Shown one piece after another: positions 42,667-50,054 of a stretch of DNA of 64,000 nt. Made by a program: the position numbers and the translations under genes. Numbering within the stretch: position 1 is the first letter of the stretch; each line of letters begins with the position of its first letter. This DNA is from CAVSWN01 sp963770995 (GTDB lineage: Bacteria > Acidobacteriota > Vicinamibacteria > Vicinamibacterales > CAVVIG01), in NCBI GenBank assembly GCA_963770995.1, contig CAVYRS010000001.1, forward strand, positions 744,001 to 808,000, read 5' to 3'. Under the pieces are notes generated by a model. It was not told the DNA's origin, searched no databases, and was given only the letters and a program-made list of their open reading frames with translations.

Positions 42667-43332
42667 TTACTTGGCGGCTGGACAGCGGACCGGGCTCGAG
42701 ACGGCCAGTCGCGACGTGCGCGTCGTGTCGATACGCTCGAGCAGCGCGAGCAGCCGCTGATCCGCGGGCGGCGGCTCGAGCGCTGCGGTTGCCGCGGCGC
42801 CCTCGGCGAGAGCCCGGCCGACCGCGGCATCGAGTGCTTCGCGCGATGTGGTTCTCAAGTCGGGCGCGACTTGCGCGGATGGATACACCTCGGGCAGAAC
42901 GGCGGCGACCGTGCGCTCGTAGTCCTGCTCGATTTGTTCGCGCGCCATGTCGTAGTCGATGGTCCACATCGTGTACGACCGTGCACGAAGGTCGACGACC
43001 TGGCGGTCACGCTCCGCTCTCGCGTCCCGGAGTGCGTCCGCCCGTTCCACAGCTCGCTGTTGTTCGGGGTTCAAGGGTGGCGGGGGCGATGGCCTCGCGG
43101 CGTTCAACTCGGCGCGCTTCTCGCCGTCGAGCACGAACACGGTGTAGCAGCTGGCCGTCCGATTGTCGCGGACGGTGTACGCGGTGAGCCCGCTGATGCC
43201 GCCGACCCCGTCGCTGGCGAGGAGATCGAACCGCGCCTGCGCCGCCGCTGTGCCGGCGCCGGCCACCAACACCATCACCGATGTGAGGATCGCCAGCTCG
43301 CGATGCCCGCCGCGGACGCGCTCGTCAGTCAC
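42667..43332 (-). CDS. Exported coiled-coil protein of unknown function
   Basis: This 221-residue protein uses GTG 43332, which overlaps the stop of the upstream gene by 8 bases. Signal peptide LAILTSVMVLVAGAGTAAAQ precedes a short beta region (SGLTAYTVRDNRTASCYTVF). A long charged helical segment follows (NPEQQRAVERADALRDARAE, MAREQIEQDYERTVAAVLPE), and the C-terminus is Ala/Pro-rich with a final Cys. No known domain is visible. The overlap with the kinase-like gene indicates coupled expression. Confidence 0.65.
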   Translation of the reverse strand: MTDERVRGGHRELAILTSVMVLVAGAGTAAAQARFDLLASDGVGGISGLTAYTVRDNRTASCYTVFVLDGEKRAELNAARPSPPPPLNPEQQRAVERADALRDARAERDRQVVDLRARSYTMWTIDYDMAREQIEQDYERTVAAVLPEVYPSAQVAPDLRTTSREALDAAVGRALAEGAAATAALEPPPADQRLLALLERIDTTRTSRLAVSSPVRCPAAK

Positions 43333-44299
43333 GACTCGCCTGGCGCCATTGCCCGCCGGCGGCCTTGCGCCCTTCGTCGATCCGCGCGCGGATCCGGTGA
43401 ATGAAACGATTGGCGACGTCGGGCGAATAGCCGCCGGCGCGGAACGCATCCGCCCATTGGCGATCGGTCAGTCCGCCGACCAGCTCGCACGCCCACCGGA
43501 GATCCTCGACCGAGATGCCGCGCGTGATCTCGGAGTTCCAACCGCCGTAGCGGAACTCGACCACGCCGTTATTGATGTCGCGAATCCACTCGTGGCTTTC
43601 GAACTTCTCGAGGTTGTTGCGGCGTGGGAACATGCGCGCGCTGGAGCCGAGCGCCCCGCCGAGATCGCGGACGACGTACCACTGGTCGACGCGGCCGCCG
43701 CGATTGAATTCGTAGAGCGTGTTGTTCGCTGACCTGAGATCGAAGCTGTTGAACATCAGGAGAATGACGAGGAGGCCCCGATATTCACGCATCCCGACGA
43801 ACGGATTGTCCTGGAACCTCCAGTTGCCGCGAGCCTTCAGCGACGGCTCATCGAGCCTGAACCGTCCTCCGGCCTCGAGCTGCGTGCCGCGTGAATCCGT
43901 CATCGTAAACGAGGGCAGGAAGTACACCGGCGGCTGGTGGAAGCCCACAGCTGAGAGCACGCGTGAAACGGTGACCTCCACCGGTCCTTCGGCGCCCCTC
44001 TTGCCCTCGATCGGCTGCTTGACGTGCCATACGCGTCCGCGTGGGTCGCGAACGACGACTCCCGGGCTGACGCCTCCCGTTTTTTCCCGCAGGAACGTAT
44101 ACGTCGCGCGGGGATCGGGAGCGTTCGCGGCACTCCACGGACCGTTGAACAGATCCTGCGTGGACAGATCGGCGGGCGCCTCCCACAACGCTGAAAGCGA
44201 AACGCCCGGCGGCTGTGCCGCGCCGAGCCCAGGCGTGCGCGGTACGACGACGGTTATCAGCAACAGAACTGTCAGCACTCTGAACGTGTCACGTCCCAT
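43325..44299 (-). CDS. Exported protein with kinase-like (HipA/PI-kinase-type) motifs
   Basis: This protein has about 324 residues and starts at MGRDTFRVLTVLLLITVVVP (44299), a signal peptide. The mature part carries an ordered motif set like atypical kinases. Lys94 is in VWHVKQPIEGK. Glu106/Glu108 are in a GPVEVTVSRVL helix. NSFDLRSANN (184-193) has Asp187 and Asn192 five apart, as in catalytic loops, and VVRDLGGALG has Asp212. The Asn-to-Asp spacing of 20 is close to HipA-type proteins. No cytoplasmic kinase family is obvious, and a secreted kinase would need periplasmic ATP, so this is inference. It overlaps the next gene and heads a run leading to the outer-membrane peptidase. Confidence 0.6.
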   Translation of the reverse strand: MGRDTFRVLTVLLLITVVVPRTPGLGAAQPPGVSLSALWEAPADLSTQDLFNGPWSAANAPDPRATYTFLREKTGGVSPGVVVRDPRGRVWHVKQPIEGKRGAEGPVEVTVSRVLSAVGFHQPPVYFLPSFTMTDSRGTQLEAGGRFRLDEPSLKARGNWRFQDNPFVGMREYRGLLVILLMFNSFDLRSANNTLYEFNRGGRVDQWYVVRDLGGALGSSARMFPRRNNLEKFESHEWIRDINNGVVEFRYGGWNSEITRGISVEDLRWACELVGGLTDRQWADAFRAGGYSPDVANRFIHRIRARIDEGRKAAGGQWRQASRD

Positions 44300-44413
44300 G
44301 AAGCCCTCAGGCCACCCACGTCGCAAGAGGAGTACCGCATGTTGCTGCGACAGCACGGTGTCTGCTGAGCGGCAGCGCCGCTCACCGCACGCAGTCAGGC
44401 TGACGATGTGTAG

Positions 44414-45016
44414 TTATTGGTGGAGCGCTCGACGCGGCGAGGCGGACCCGTCTCGATCGAAGGGCAGAGCTCGCGGCAGGATGTCCACGACAAGACCGGC
44501 GACGATGTCGATCAGGATCAGGTCGCGACCGACGAGTCTATATTGCAGTTCGCCGGGCAGCGGCGGAAGGCCCTCGATGAAAAACGGCGGCATCACGGCA
44601 TCGACCGCCCAGTCGAATCGACCGTTGACGATCAGCTGAACCGGCGGCCGCTTGACGCCGGGAGCGCGGTCCGGGATCAGATCGTTGGCACGCTGGCCTT
44701 CTCGCATCAGGATGGTACGAATCTGCCGCCGAAAGCCGGCCGCGATCGAGGGGGAGAAGATGTCGCCCTGCTTCGCGGCGGCCCGCGCGGATTTGATGGC
44801 TTCCGCAAGCGCATCGGCAGCCTGCAGAATTTCCCGCCAGTCAGAGGATGCGCGAGGCCCCGCTACGACGTGCTCGACGTCGCGGCGCACGGCCATGTAA
44901 GCGTCAACCCGCTTGTTGAAACCGCTCCACGGAGACGCCGGCCGGTCGGCGAGAACGGTGTCGATTCCCGCACCGAGGGCGAATATGAGCCCGAACCCCG
45001 TCAAAAGATCGCGCAT
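44414..45016 (-). CDS. Exported hypothetical protein
   Basis: This 200-residue protein begins MRDLLTGFGLIFALGAGIDT, a signal peptide ending near VLADRPA. A helical charged domain follows (NKRVDAYMAVRRDVEHVVAG, ADALAEAIKSARAAAKQGDI). A C-terminal domain has VNGRFDWAVDAVMPPFFIEG, LPGELQYRLVGRDLILIDIV and VVDILPRALP. I have seen this family repeatedly in acidobacteria but know no function. A start codon TTG at 45043 is less likely. It is divergent from a histidine kinase gene and lies 114 bases upstream of the kinase-like gene on the same strand. Confidence 0.68.
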   Translation of the reverse strand: MRDLLTGFGLIFALGAGIDTVLADRPASPWSGFNKRVDAYMAVRRDVEHVVAGPRASSDWREILQAADALAEAIKSARAAAKQGDIFSPSIAAGFRRQIRTILMREGQRANDLIPDRAPGVKRPPVQLIVNGRFDWAVDAVMPPFFIEGLPPLPGELQYRLVGRDLILIDIVAGLVVDILPRALPFDRDGSASPRRALHQ

Positions 45017-45081
45017 CGTTGCCGCCAGCGGACGATCGTGCAAGATTCACGCTTGGCGCCGTCGACCTAGTAGTTTTGAGA

Positions 45082-45101
45082 GGTGCATTTCGGTGCATTT
45101 C
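45082..45101. promoter_or_regulatory. Tandem 10-base direct repeat in a divergent promoter region
   Basis: GGTGCATTTC occurs twice head to tail (45082-45091 and 45092-45101). The spacing equals one helical turn, so two proteins could bind the same face. It lies between the exported orphan (minus) and the histidine kinase (plus, start 45189). Function is inferred only from position. Confidence 0.45.
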
Positions 45102-45188
45102 CTGGGGGCAGCCCACCTAAGATAGCGGGATTATTGGGTTCACCGGGGGGGCCTACCGGACTTTCGTCGTTTTGCCGTCCTGATCACG

Positions 45189-46268
45189 ATGGAAACCACC
45201 GTCGGTCGAATGCGATCGATCCCAGCGTTGCGCGACCTCTTGACGACGCGCGCGATGGTGATGGCCGTGCCCGATCTCTTTTTTCTGCTGACGAGAGAGG
45301 GTGTCTACCTCGACTATTACGCGCGGGATGATCGCAAGCTGTTCGTGCCGCCGGACGCGTTTCTCGGGAAGAACATCCGGGACGTGATGCCGCCGGATCT
45401 CGCCGCGGAGCTCCACGACGCGTTCGCGCGCGTGACCCCCTCGGGGGATCCGGTCATCCTGGTGTACACCCTCCCGGTGGCGACTGAGATCCGCTATTAC
45501 GAAACGCGGCTCGTCGGCTTCGGCGACGACCTGATCGTGTCGATCGTGCGGGACGTCACCGATCAGAAACGGGCGGACGCCGCACTACGGCGCAGCGAGC
45601 GCGCCCTGCGTCAGAGCCATCGCCGCATCCGGCGCCTCGCGAGGCGCCTCATCGCGGCGCAGGAGGATGAACGCAGCCGACTCGCGCGAGAGCTCCACGA
45701 CGACCTGAGTCAGAAGCTCGCGCTGATGTCCATGGGCTTGAATCAGCTGACCCTCGAGAGCGTTCCGCTCGACCTCTCGCATCGCACGAGCATCCGCATG
45801 CTCGTGACGCAGGCCTCCGAGATCGCGGGCGATGTGCAACGGCTGGCCTACGCCCTCCATCCGACGACCGTCGCGACGCTGGGAGTCGTGAGGGCTGTGG
45901 AACGGTATTGCGAGGAATTTGCGGCCTCGCACGAGGCTGTGATCGACTTCTCGTTCGACGGTGTCGCCGTCGACACGTCGCCGGAAGTCGATGTGTGCGC
46001 CTACCGCGTGGTGCAGGAAGGTCTGCTGAACGCGACGAAACACAGTGGATCGGCCAACGTGTCGGTCCGTCTCTGGAGCGACCGTCGCTACCTCCTGCTG
46101 CGGATCGTCGACGAGGGGAAGGGATTCGACGTCAAGAACGGCGAGTCACGCGGCCTGGGACTCGTCGGCATGCGCGAGCGCGTGGAAGCGCTGGGCGGGC
46201 ACTTCGCTGTCCGGGCATCCCCGGGCCGCGGCACTCGCATTTCGGTCAGGCTGCCTCTTTTGCGGTAA
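45189..46268 (+). CDS. PAS-domain sensor histidine kinase, NarL class
   Basis: This 359-residue soluble kinase has an N-terminal PAS-like domain (AMVMAVPDLFFLLTREGVYL, FLGKNIRDVMPPDLA, VSIVRDVTDQKRADAALRRS) and a basic coiled coil. The HisKA_3 domain has phospho-His in ARELHDDLSQKLALMSMGLN, and the ATPase domain has QEGLLNATKHSGS, DEGKGFD and GLGLVGMRERV. No membrane helix is present, so the signal is internal. No response regulator adjoins it; the orphan regulator at 31.2 kb is one possible partner. A tandem repeat precedes it at 45082. Confidence 0.9.
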   Translation: METTVGRMRSIPALRDLLTTRAMVMAVPDLFFLLTREGVYLDYYARDDRKLFVPPDAFLGKNIRDVMPPDLAAELHDAFARVTPSGDPVILVYTLPVATEIRYYETRLVGFGDDLIVSIVRDVTDQKRADAALRRSERALRQSHRRIRRLARRLIAAQEDERSRLARELHDDLSQKLALMSMGLNQLTLESVPLDLSHRTSIRMLVTQASEIAGDVQRLAYALHPTTVATLGVVRAVERYCEEFAASHEAVIDFSFDGVAVDTSPEVDVCAYRVVQEGLLNATKHSGSANVSVRLWSDRRYLLLRIVDEGKGFDVKNGESRGLGLVGMRERVEALGGHFAVRASPGRGTRISVRLPLLR

Positions 46269-46407
46269 CCGCTTTTCACCGTAGCCGGTCGGGCCCCCGG
46301 CGGGCTACTATTCTTCGCAGCTGCTGAGCTCGCACAAGCGTGAGATTTGCTAGGATTGAAGGCCGACTCGGTTCTTCCCGAAAAAGTAGAAAAGAAAGGT
46401 GACACAC

Positions 46408-47232
46408 GTGCGCTGTACTGCTGCCGTCTGGATTTCCTTCGCCGTCCTGGGCGCTGCCTGCTCGAGCAAGTCGGACTCCTCGACGCCGACGCAACCGTCG
46501 GCGCCGGCGACGCCCACGGTCACCAGCGTGGCCGTGACCGGCACGAACAGCTTCACCGAGAAGAACGCGACGGCACAACTCACGGCGACTGCGACGCTGT
46601 CGAACGGGACGACGGAGAATCGGACCAGCACGGCGACGTGGGCGAGCGACAACTCGGCGGTGGCGACGGTGTCGGCTGCAGGCCTTGTAACCGCGGTGGC
46701 GACCGGCGATGCGACGGTCGGCGCCACGGTCTCAGGCGTCCGCGGCACGCGGGCGATCGGCGTCCGAATCCCGCCGCGCACGCCGGATCCGGCGGTCGGC
46801 GCCCGCCTCCCATTGCCCGACGTGCAGGGATTCATCTTCCAAACGTCGAATGCCCGTCCCGATCTGTTCTCGCGCTCGTGCCCGAACGGCCGCAAGTACG
46901 AGAACAACCCGTGGCAGGACAACATCGTCGACGCGCTCCGCACGCTGGACACGCGCTGGGGCTACAACGGAAAACCGACCCGCTCGGCCGGCGACAACAA
47001 TGGGTTTCCCGTGATTGCCGCTGGCGATGAAATCGCTTATCACTTCGGCCGGGGTGCAGATCAGAATTCGCCGGACGTCTATTTGATCGACATCCTCGTC
47101 GGCCACTGCGGCGACAACCCGTCGTTGACATTCCGCCACTTCACCGGAGAAGAGCCGGGCTTCTGGACCGGCGCCGGCCGGCTCCCGAGCGGGAATGGCG
47201 TGCTCTCGCTGCCGTTCTTCCAGACCCGCTGA
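46408..47232 (+). CDS. Lipoprotein with BIG2-like immunoglobulin domain
   Basis: This lipoprotein of about 274 residues has signal CTAAVWISFAVLGAAC, with the lipobox Cys followed by SSKSDSS, predicting membrane anchoring. A Thr/Pro linker leads to a bacterial Ig-like (BIG2) domain (VAVTGTNSFTEKNATAQLTA, TWASDNSAVATVSAAGLVTA). The C-terminal domain has several Cys (SRSCPNGRKYENNPW, LVGHCGDN). GTG 46408 is preferred, with AAAGG 9 bases upstream; an in-frame GTG lies at 46399. The C-terminal part resembles nothing I can name. It is probably surface or periplasmic. Confidence 0.7.
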   Translation: MRCTAAVWISFAVLGAACSSKSDSSTPTQPSAPATPTVTSVAVTGTNSFTEKNATAQLTATATLSNGTTENRTSTATWASDNSAVATVSAAGLVTAVATGDATVGATVSGVRGTRAIGVRIPPRTPDPAVGARLPLPDVQGFIFQTSNARPDLFSRSCPNGRKYENNPWQDNIVDALRTLDTRWGYNGKPTRSAGDNNGFPVIAAGDEIAYHFGRGADQNSPDVYLIDILVGHCGDNPSLTFRHFTGEEPGFWTGAGRLPSGNGVLSLPFFQTR

Positions 47233-47278
47233 GCTGTCGCTCGACGACGCGCGATCGTAAAATAGGGACTTCCCTGTC

Positions 47279-48382
47279 ATGAAGCGGGTCGCTGCCCAGG
47301 CGCTGCTTGGGGCCTCTCTCGTTGCGGGCTGCTCGTCCGCCGTTCACTCCGCGCGCAGCGCTCGAATCGACGCGCGGACCACTGCCACGCCTTCGTGTCG
47401 CTCCGAATCAGCCGTGCGAGGCGGAGCTCCGCGAGTGCGCTGGGTCGGACCGGATGAGCCTGGCGAGAAGGCGCGGCTCGATGCCTGGTGCGCCGCGGCC
47501 GGTCCGGTGCTGTTTCGCGACGAGCTCGAGCCGGTGCTGCCGCGCCTCGACGAGGTGCTGTTCGTGAGCTGGAACATGCACGTCGGGGCGGCAGACATCG
47601 AGCGGTTCGTGCGCGACGTGCGATCGGGCCGCCTGTCCGAGGGCCGCCGGCCTGCTCACCTCGTCCTCATGCTGCAGGAAGCCGTGCGCGGCGGCGACGT
47701 CCCACTCCGGATACCGGACCGCGCAGCCGCTGCTCGTCGAATTGGCTCGCGCAATCTGGACTCGGTCGACATCGATCGCATTGCGCGACGGCTGAACATG
47801 TCGGTCTTGTACGTGCCGTCGATGCGCAACGGTGTCGGGTCCGAGCAGGATGCGGCCACGGATCGAGGAAACGCCATCCTCTCGACGGTGCCGCTCTCCG
47901 AGCCGGTCGCCATAGAACTGCCCGGCGAAGGCCAACGTCGCGTCGCGGTGACGGCGGTCATGAGTGTGACGGTGGAGCGCCAATCGATGCCGCTGTCGAT
48001 TGGCACGGCCCATCTGTCCACGCGCGGGTCTGTCCACTCGCTCTTCGTGTTCAACGCGATGGGCATTCGCCGCCGACAGGCGCGATCCCTCGCCGCGGCC
48101 CTGACCAACGGACCCATGATCCTGGGCGCGGATCTCAATAGCTGGATGGGAGGCCCGCGCGAGCCGGCCGCGCGCGATCTGCAGCAGCTGTTTCCCGCCA
48201 CGCCGAGCGGCCCGCGGGAAGCAACCGCCAGCGCCGGCCTCGTGCTCGACTACATGTTCTTCCGCCCGCCGTCGAACTGGCGCCCGCGTCTCGTGCGCGC
48301 GCCCGAACGGTACGGGTCCGATCACTATCCGCTACTCGGCTGGCTCGAACTGCCGGCCGGGCCGCTCCAATCCGCTCCCTAG
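47279..48382 (+). CDS. Exported endonuclease/exonuclease/phosphatase-family lipoprotein
   Basis: This 367-residue protein has a lipobox (GASLVAGC) and an EEP hydrolase domain. Motifs in order are LFVSWNMHVG, VLMLQEAVRGG (metal Glu), DRGNAILSTVPL, IGTAHLST, ILGADLNSW (Asp-x-Asn), LDYMFF and GSDHYPLLGW (catalytic SDH). The family cleaves phosphodiesters in nucleic acids, inositol phosphates or sphingomyelin; export suggests nutrient scavenging or lipid cleavage. It is preceded by the BIG2 lipoprotein on the same strand with a 46-base gap. Its end overlaps a phospholipase D remnant on the other strand. Confidence 0.83.
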   Translation: MKRVAAQALLGASLVAGCSSAVHSARSARIDARTTATPSCRSESAVRGGAPRVRWVGPDEPGEKARLDAWCAAAGPVLFRDELEPVLPRLDEVLFVSWNMHVGAADIERFVRDVRSGRLSEGRRPAHLVLMLQEAVRGGDVPLRIPDRAAAARRIGSRNLDSVDIDRIARRLNMSVLYVPSMRNGVGSEQDAATDRGNAILSTVPLSEPVAIELPGEGQRRVAVTAVMSVTVERQSMPLSIGTAHLSTRGSVHSLFVFNAMGIRRRQARSLAAALTNGPMILGADLNSWMGGPREPAARDLQQLFPATPSGPREATASAGLVLDYMFFRPPSNWRPRLVRAPERYGSDHYPLLGWLELPAGPLQSAP

Positions 48383-48561
48383 AACATCTCCCCAAACAAC
48401 GGCCCGAAGCGCTCGAGGATCTTGTCGGAGAACGGGCGGCGCCTCCACTCCTCGGCGGTCCAGGTCTTCGAGCGCTCGAGATCGTCCTCGAACGCACGCG
48501 TCAGCGTCGCGGCCAGCGCGGGATCGGCGACCGAGACGGCGAGCTCATCGTCTGGACTCAA
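48379..48561 (-). pseudogene. C-terminal remnant of a cardiolipin synthase/phospholipase D-like protein
   Basis: About 60 codons encode SPDDELAVSVADPALAATLT, then DDLERSKTWTAEEWRRRPFS and a Phe-rich end. This resembles the extreme C-terminus of bacterial cardiolipin synthases (DDEL-AV-DP followed by WRRRP). No HKD motif or upstream body exists: the DNA upstream in this frame is occupied by the cupin gene's 3' end. It is therefore read as a remnant left after loss or rearrangement. A short expressed protein is not excluded. Confidence 0.5.
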
Positions 48562-49303
48562 CGGACTCCTGACACGGTGCGCCGGCCAGCGTCGACAACA
48601 TCATCAGCGGATTCTTCCCGCGCCGTTCGAGCGAATGTGCGGTCGCGTGCGGAACGACGAGCATCGTACCCGCTTTGAGCGGCACGACCTGTTCGCCCAC
48701 GCGCGCGGAGCCCTCTCCGGCAACGACGTAGAGCACTTCGTCCACGTCTGCATGACGGTGCGACGCAATCGGATCGCGCATCTGCAGTAGACGAACGGTC
48801 TCGAGCGGCGTGCAGGCCAGAACCGACTCCTTGAGCGGGTCGTCGCGGTCGATGAAGTTGCGCTCGAGGAACTCGATGACCGAGAGACTGACCGGCTGAC
48901 CGGACGAAGGCAGCACTTTGGCGGCCGGCGGTGGCGGAGGCGGTGGTGGCGCGGGCGGCGGCGGCGCGGGGCTGAGCACGACGTCGACGGCTGCGGGCGC
49001 GCCTCCACGCAGCGTGAATTCCCGCTCGAGCGTGATGAACCCGTCGCGCTCGAGCCGCACGCGGTAGGTGCCGTCTTTCAGGTTCGACAGGATCACGGTG
49101 CCGGCGCCCGCGGTGGTGAGCTCCTCGGACGCGTCGCCGGAGAGCGTCACGCGGACGTCGCTCAGGGTTGCGCCATCCGCCGCGCGAACCGCGACACGCA
49201 CCGGAGTTGTGTTCGCCGGCTTGGCTGAGGTGCCTCGACCTTGCGCGCCGATGTTACTCGCTGCGAGAAGAATCACGACACTCACGATGAAGACTGGTCT
49301 CAT
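48545..49303 (-). CDS. Exported carboxypeptidase-like/PEGA and cupin domain protein
   Basis: This 252-residue protein starts at MRPVFIVSVVILLAASNIGA (49303), a signal peptide. Residues of about 30-110 form a beta-sandwich of the carboxypeptidase-regulatory or PEGA type (ADGATLSDVRVTLSGDA, LKDGTYRVRLERDGFITLER). A poly-Pro linker (PAPPPPAPPPPPPPP) precedes a C-terminal cupin (HRHADVDEVLYVVAGEGSA, VVPLKAGTMLVVPHATAHSL) with metal-type His residues. The cupin could bind a metal or small molecule. It is divergent from the ECF sigma gene. The 3' end overlaps the phospholipase remnant. Confidence 0.78.
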   Translation of the reverse strand: MRPVFIVSVVILLAASNIGAQGRGTSAKPANTTPVRVAVRAADGATLSDVRVTLSGDASEELTTAGAGTVILSNLKDGTYRVRLERDGFITLEREFTLRGGAPAAVDVVLSPAPPPPAPPPPPPPPAAKVLPSSGQPVSLSVIEFLERNFIDRDDPLKESVLACTPLETVRLLQMRDPIASHRHADVDEVLYVVAGEGSARVGEQVVPLKAGTMLVVPHATAHSLERRGKNPLMMLSTLAGAPCQESVESRR

Positions 49304-49403
49304 TCCTTTGCTCCGGCGGGTACATGAGCAAGGGCCGTGCTGGTACCGCGCGCGCCGGCTGCGCATGAAAGCTCAACTGTAACTTCCTGACACGACTGCG
49401 CCC

Positions 49404-49424
49404 GGCGGCCCTGCCAGGGCCGCC
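49404..49424. promoter_or_regulatory. Inverted repeat between divergent cupin and ECF sigma genes
   Basis: GGCGGCCCT, GCC, AGGGCCGCC: perfect 9-base arms with a 3-base centre. Both adjacent genes are transcribed away from it, so a terminator role is unlikely. An operator or a leader hairpin for the sigma-factor transcript is possible. Confidence 0.4.
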
Positions 49425-49435
49425 GTGCCGCCACC

Positions 49436-49468
49436 GTAACCTTTCACCCGCGACTCGGTTTATACAAT
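49436..49468 (+). promoter_or_regulatory. Possible promoter of the ECF sigma gene
   Basis: GTAAC (49436-49440) resembles the AAC-type -35 element of ECF-dependent promoters, and TATACAAT (49461-49468) lies 20 bases further. The AT-rich block ends 10 bases before the sigma ATG, so the leader would be very short. Autoregulation is a guess. Confidence 0.3.
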
Positions 49469-49478
49469 CAGCGGATTC

Positions 49479-50054
49479 ATGGCGGACGCAGACGAGCGGT
49501 TCCTCGTCGAGGCGGCGCAACGCGACCCGTCGCGCTTTGCGGAGCTCTACGACCGGCATTTCGAGCGGGTCTACGCCTTCATCGTCCGGCGCGTGCGCAG
49601 CCGGGACGCCGCCGAGGAGCTGACGGCAGACGTGTTTCACAAGGCGCTCGCCCACCTCCCGACCTTCGAGGTGCGCGGCGCGCCCTTTGGGGCATGGCTG
49701 ATCAGGATTGCGGCAAACGCCGTGATCGATCGCGCGAAGCGCGATGGACGGGAAGTCGTCGACAGCGACAGCCTTCCGGACTCGAGCGTCGAGCCGGACG
49801 TGGATCTGGAACGGGACGAACAAGCCGCTCGCTTGTTCCGGTTGGTCAACGCGCTGCCGGCGGTCCAGCGCGACGTGATCGTCGATCGCTTCGTCGACGA
49901 GCGAAGCCTCAAGGAGACCGCGGAGCGTCGCGGCAGAAGCGAAGGCGCCATCAAGCAGCTGCAATATCGCGCGCTGGAGACGCTGCGGCGGCAGATGCGG
50001 GACCCCAGGCGCAGAGCCCGCGCGCGGGTGCCCGTGGAGGACGGCGATGCCTGA
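49479..50054 (+). CDS. ECF-type RNA polymerase sigma factor
   Basis: This 191-residue sigma-70-family protein has region 2 (RFAELYDRHFERVYAFIVRR, AAEELTADVFHKALAHLP, PFGAWLIRIAANAVIDRAKR). Region 4 has LPAVQRDVIVDRFVDERSLK and RSEGAIKQLQYRALETLRR. A basic tail follows. It directs polymerase to a small regulon, probably including its own operon. The next gene starts inside its last codons (50047), so the two are translationally coupled. That gene lacks a classical anti-sigma domain except perhaps a short N-terminal segment. Confidence 0.92.
   Translation: MADADERFLVEAAQRDPSRFAELYDRHFERVYAFIVRRVRSRDAAEELTADVFHKALAHLPTFEVRGAPFGAWLIRIAANAVIDRAKRDGREVVDSDSLPDSSVEPDVDLERDEQAARLFRLVNALPAVQRDVIVDRFVDERSLKETAERRGRSEGAIKQLQYRALETLRRQMRDPRRRARARVPVEDGDA

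Noticed and set aside
46275..46310. Terminator after the histidine kinase at 46.27 kb
   Set aside because: The TAGCC/GGCTA arms pair only five bases before an internal loop and no T-run follows.
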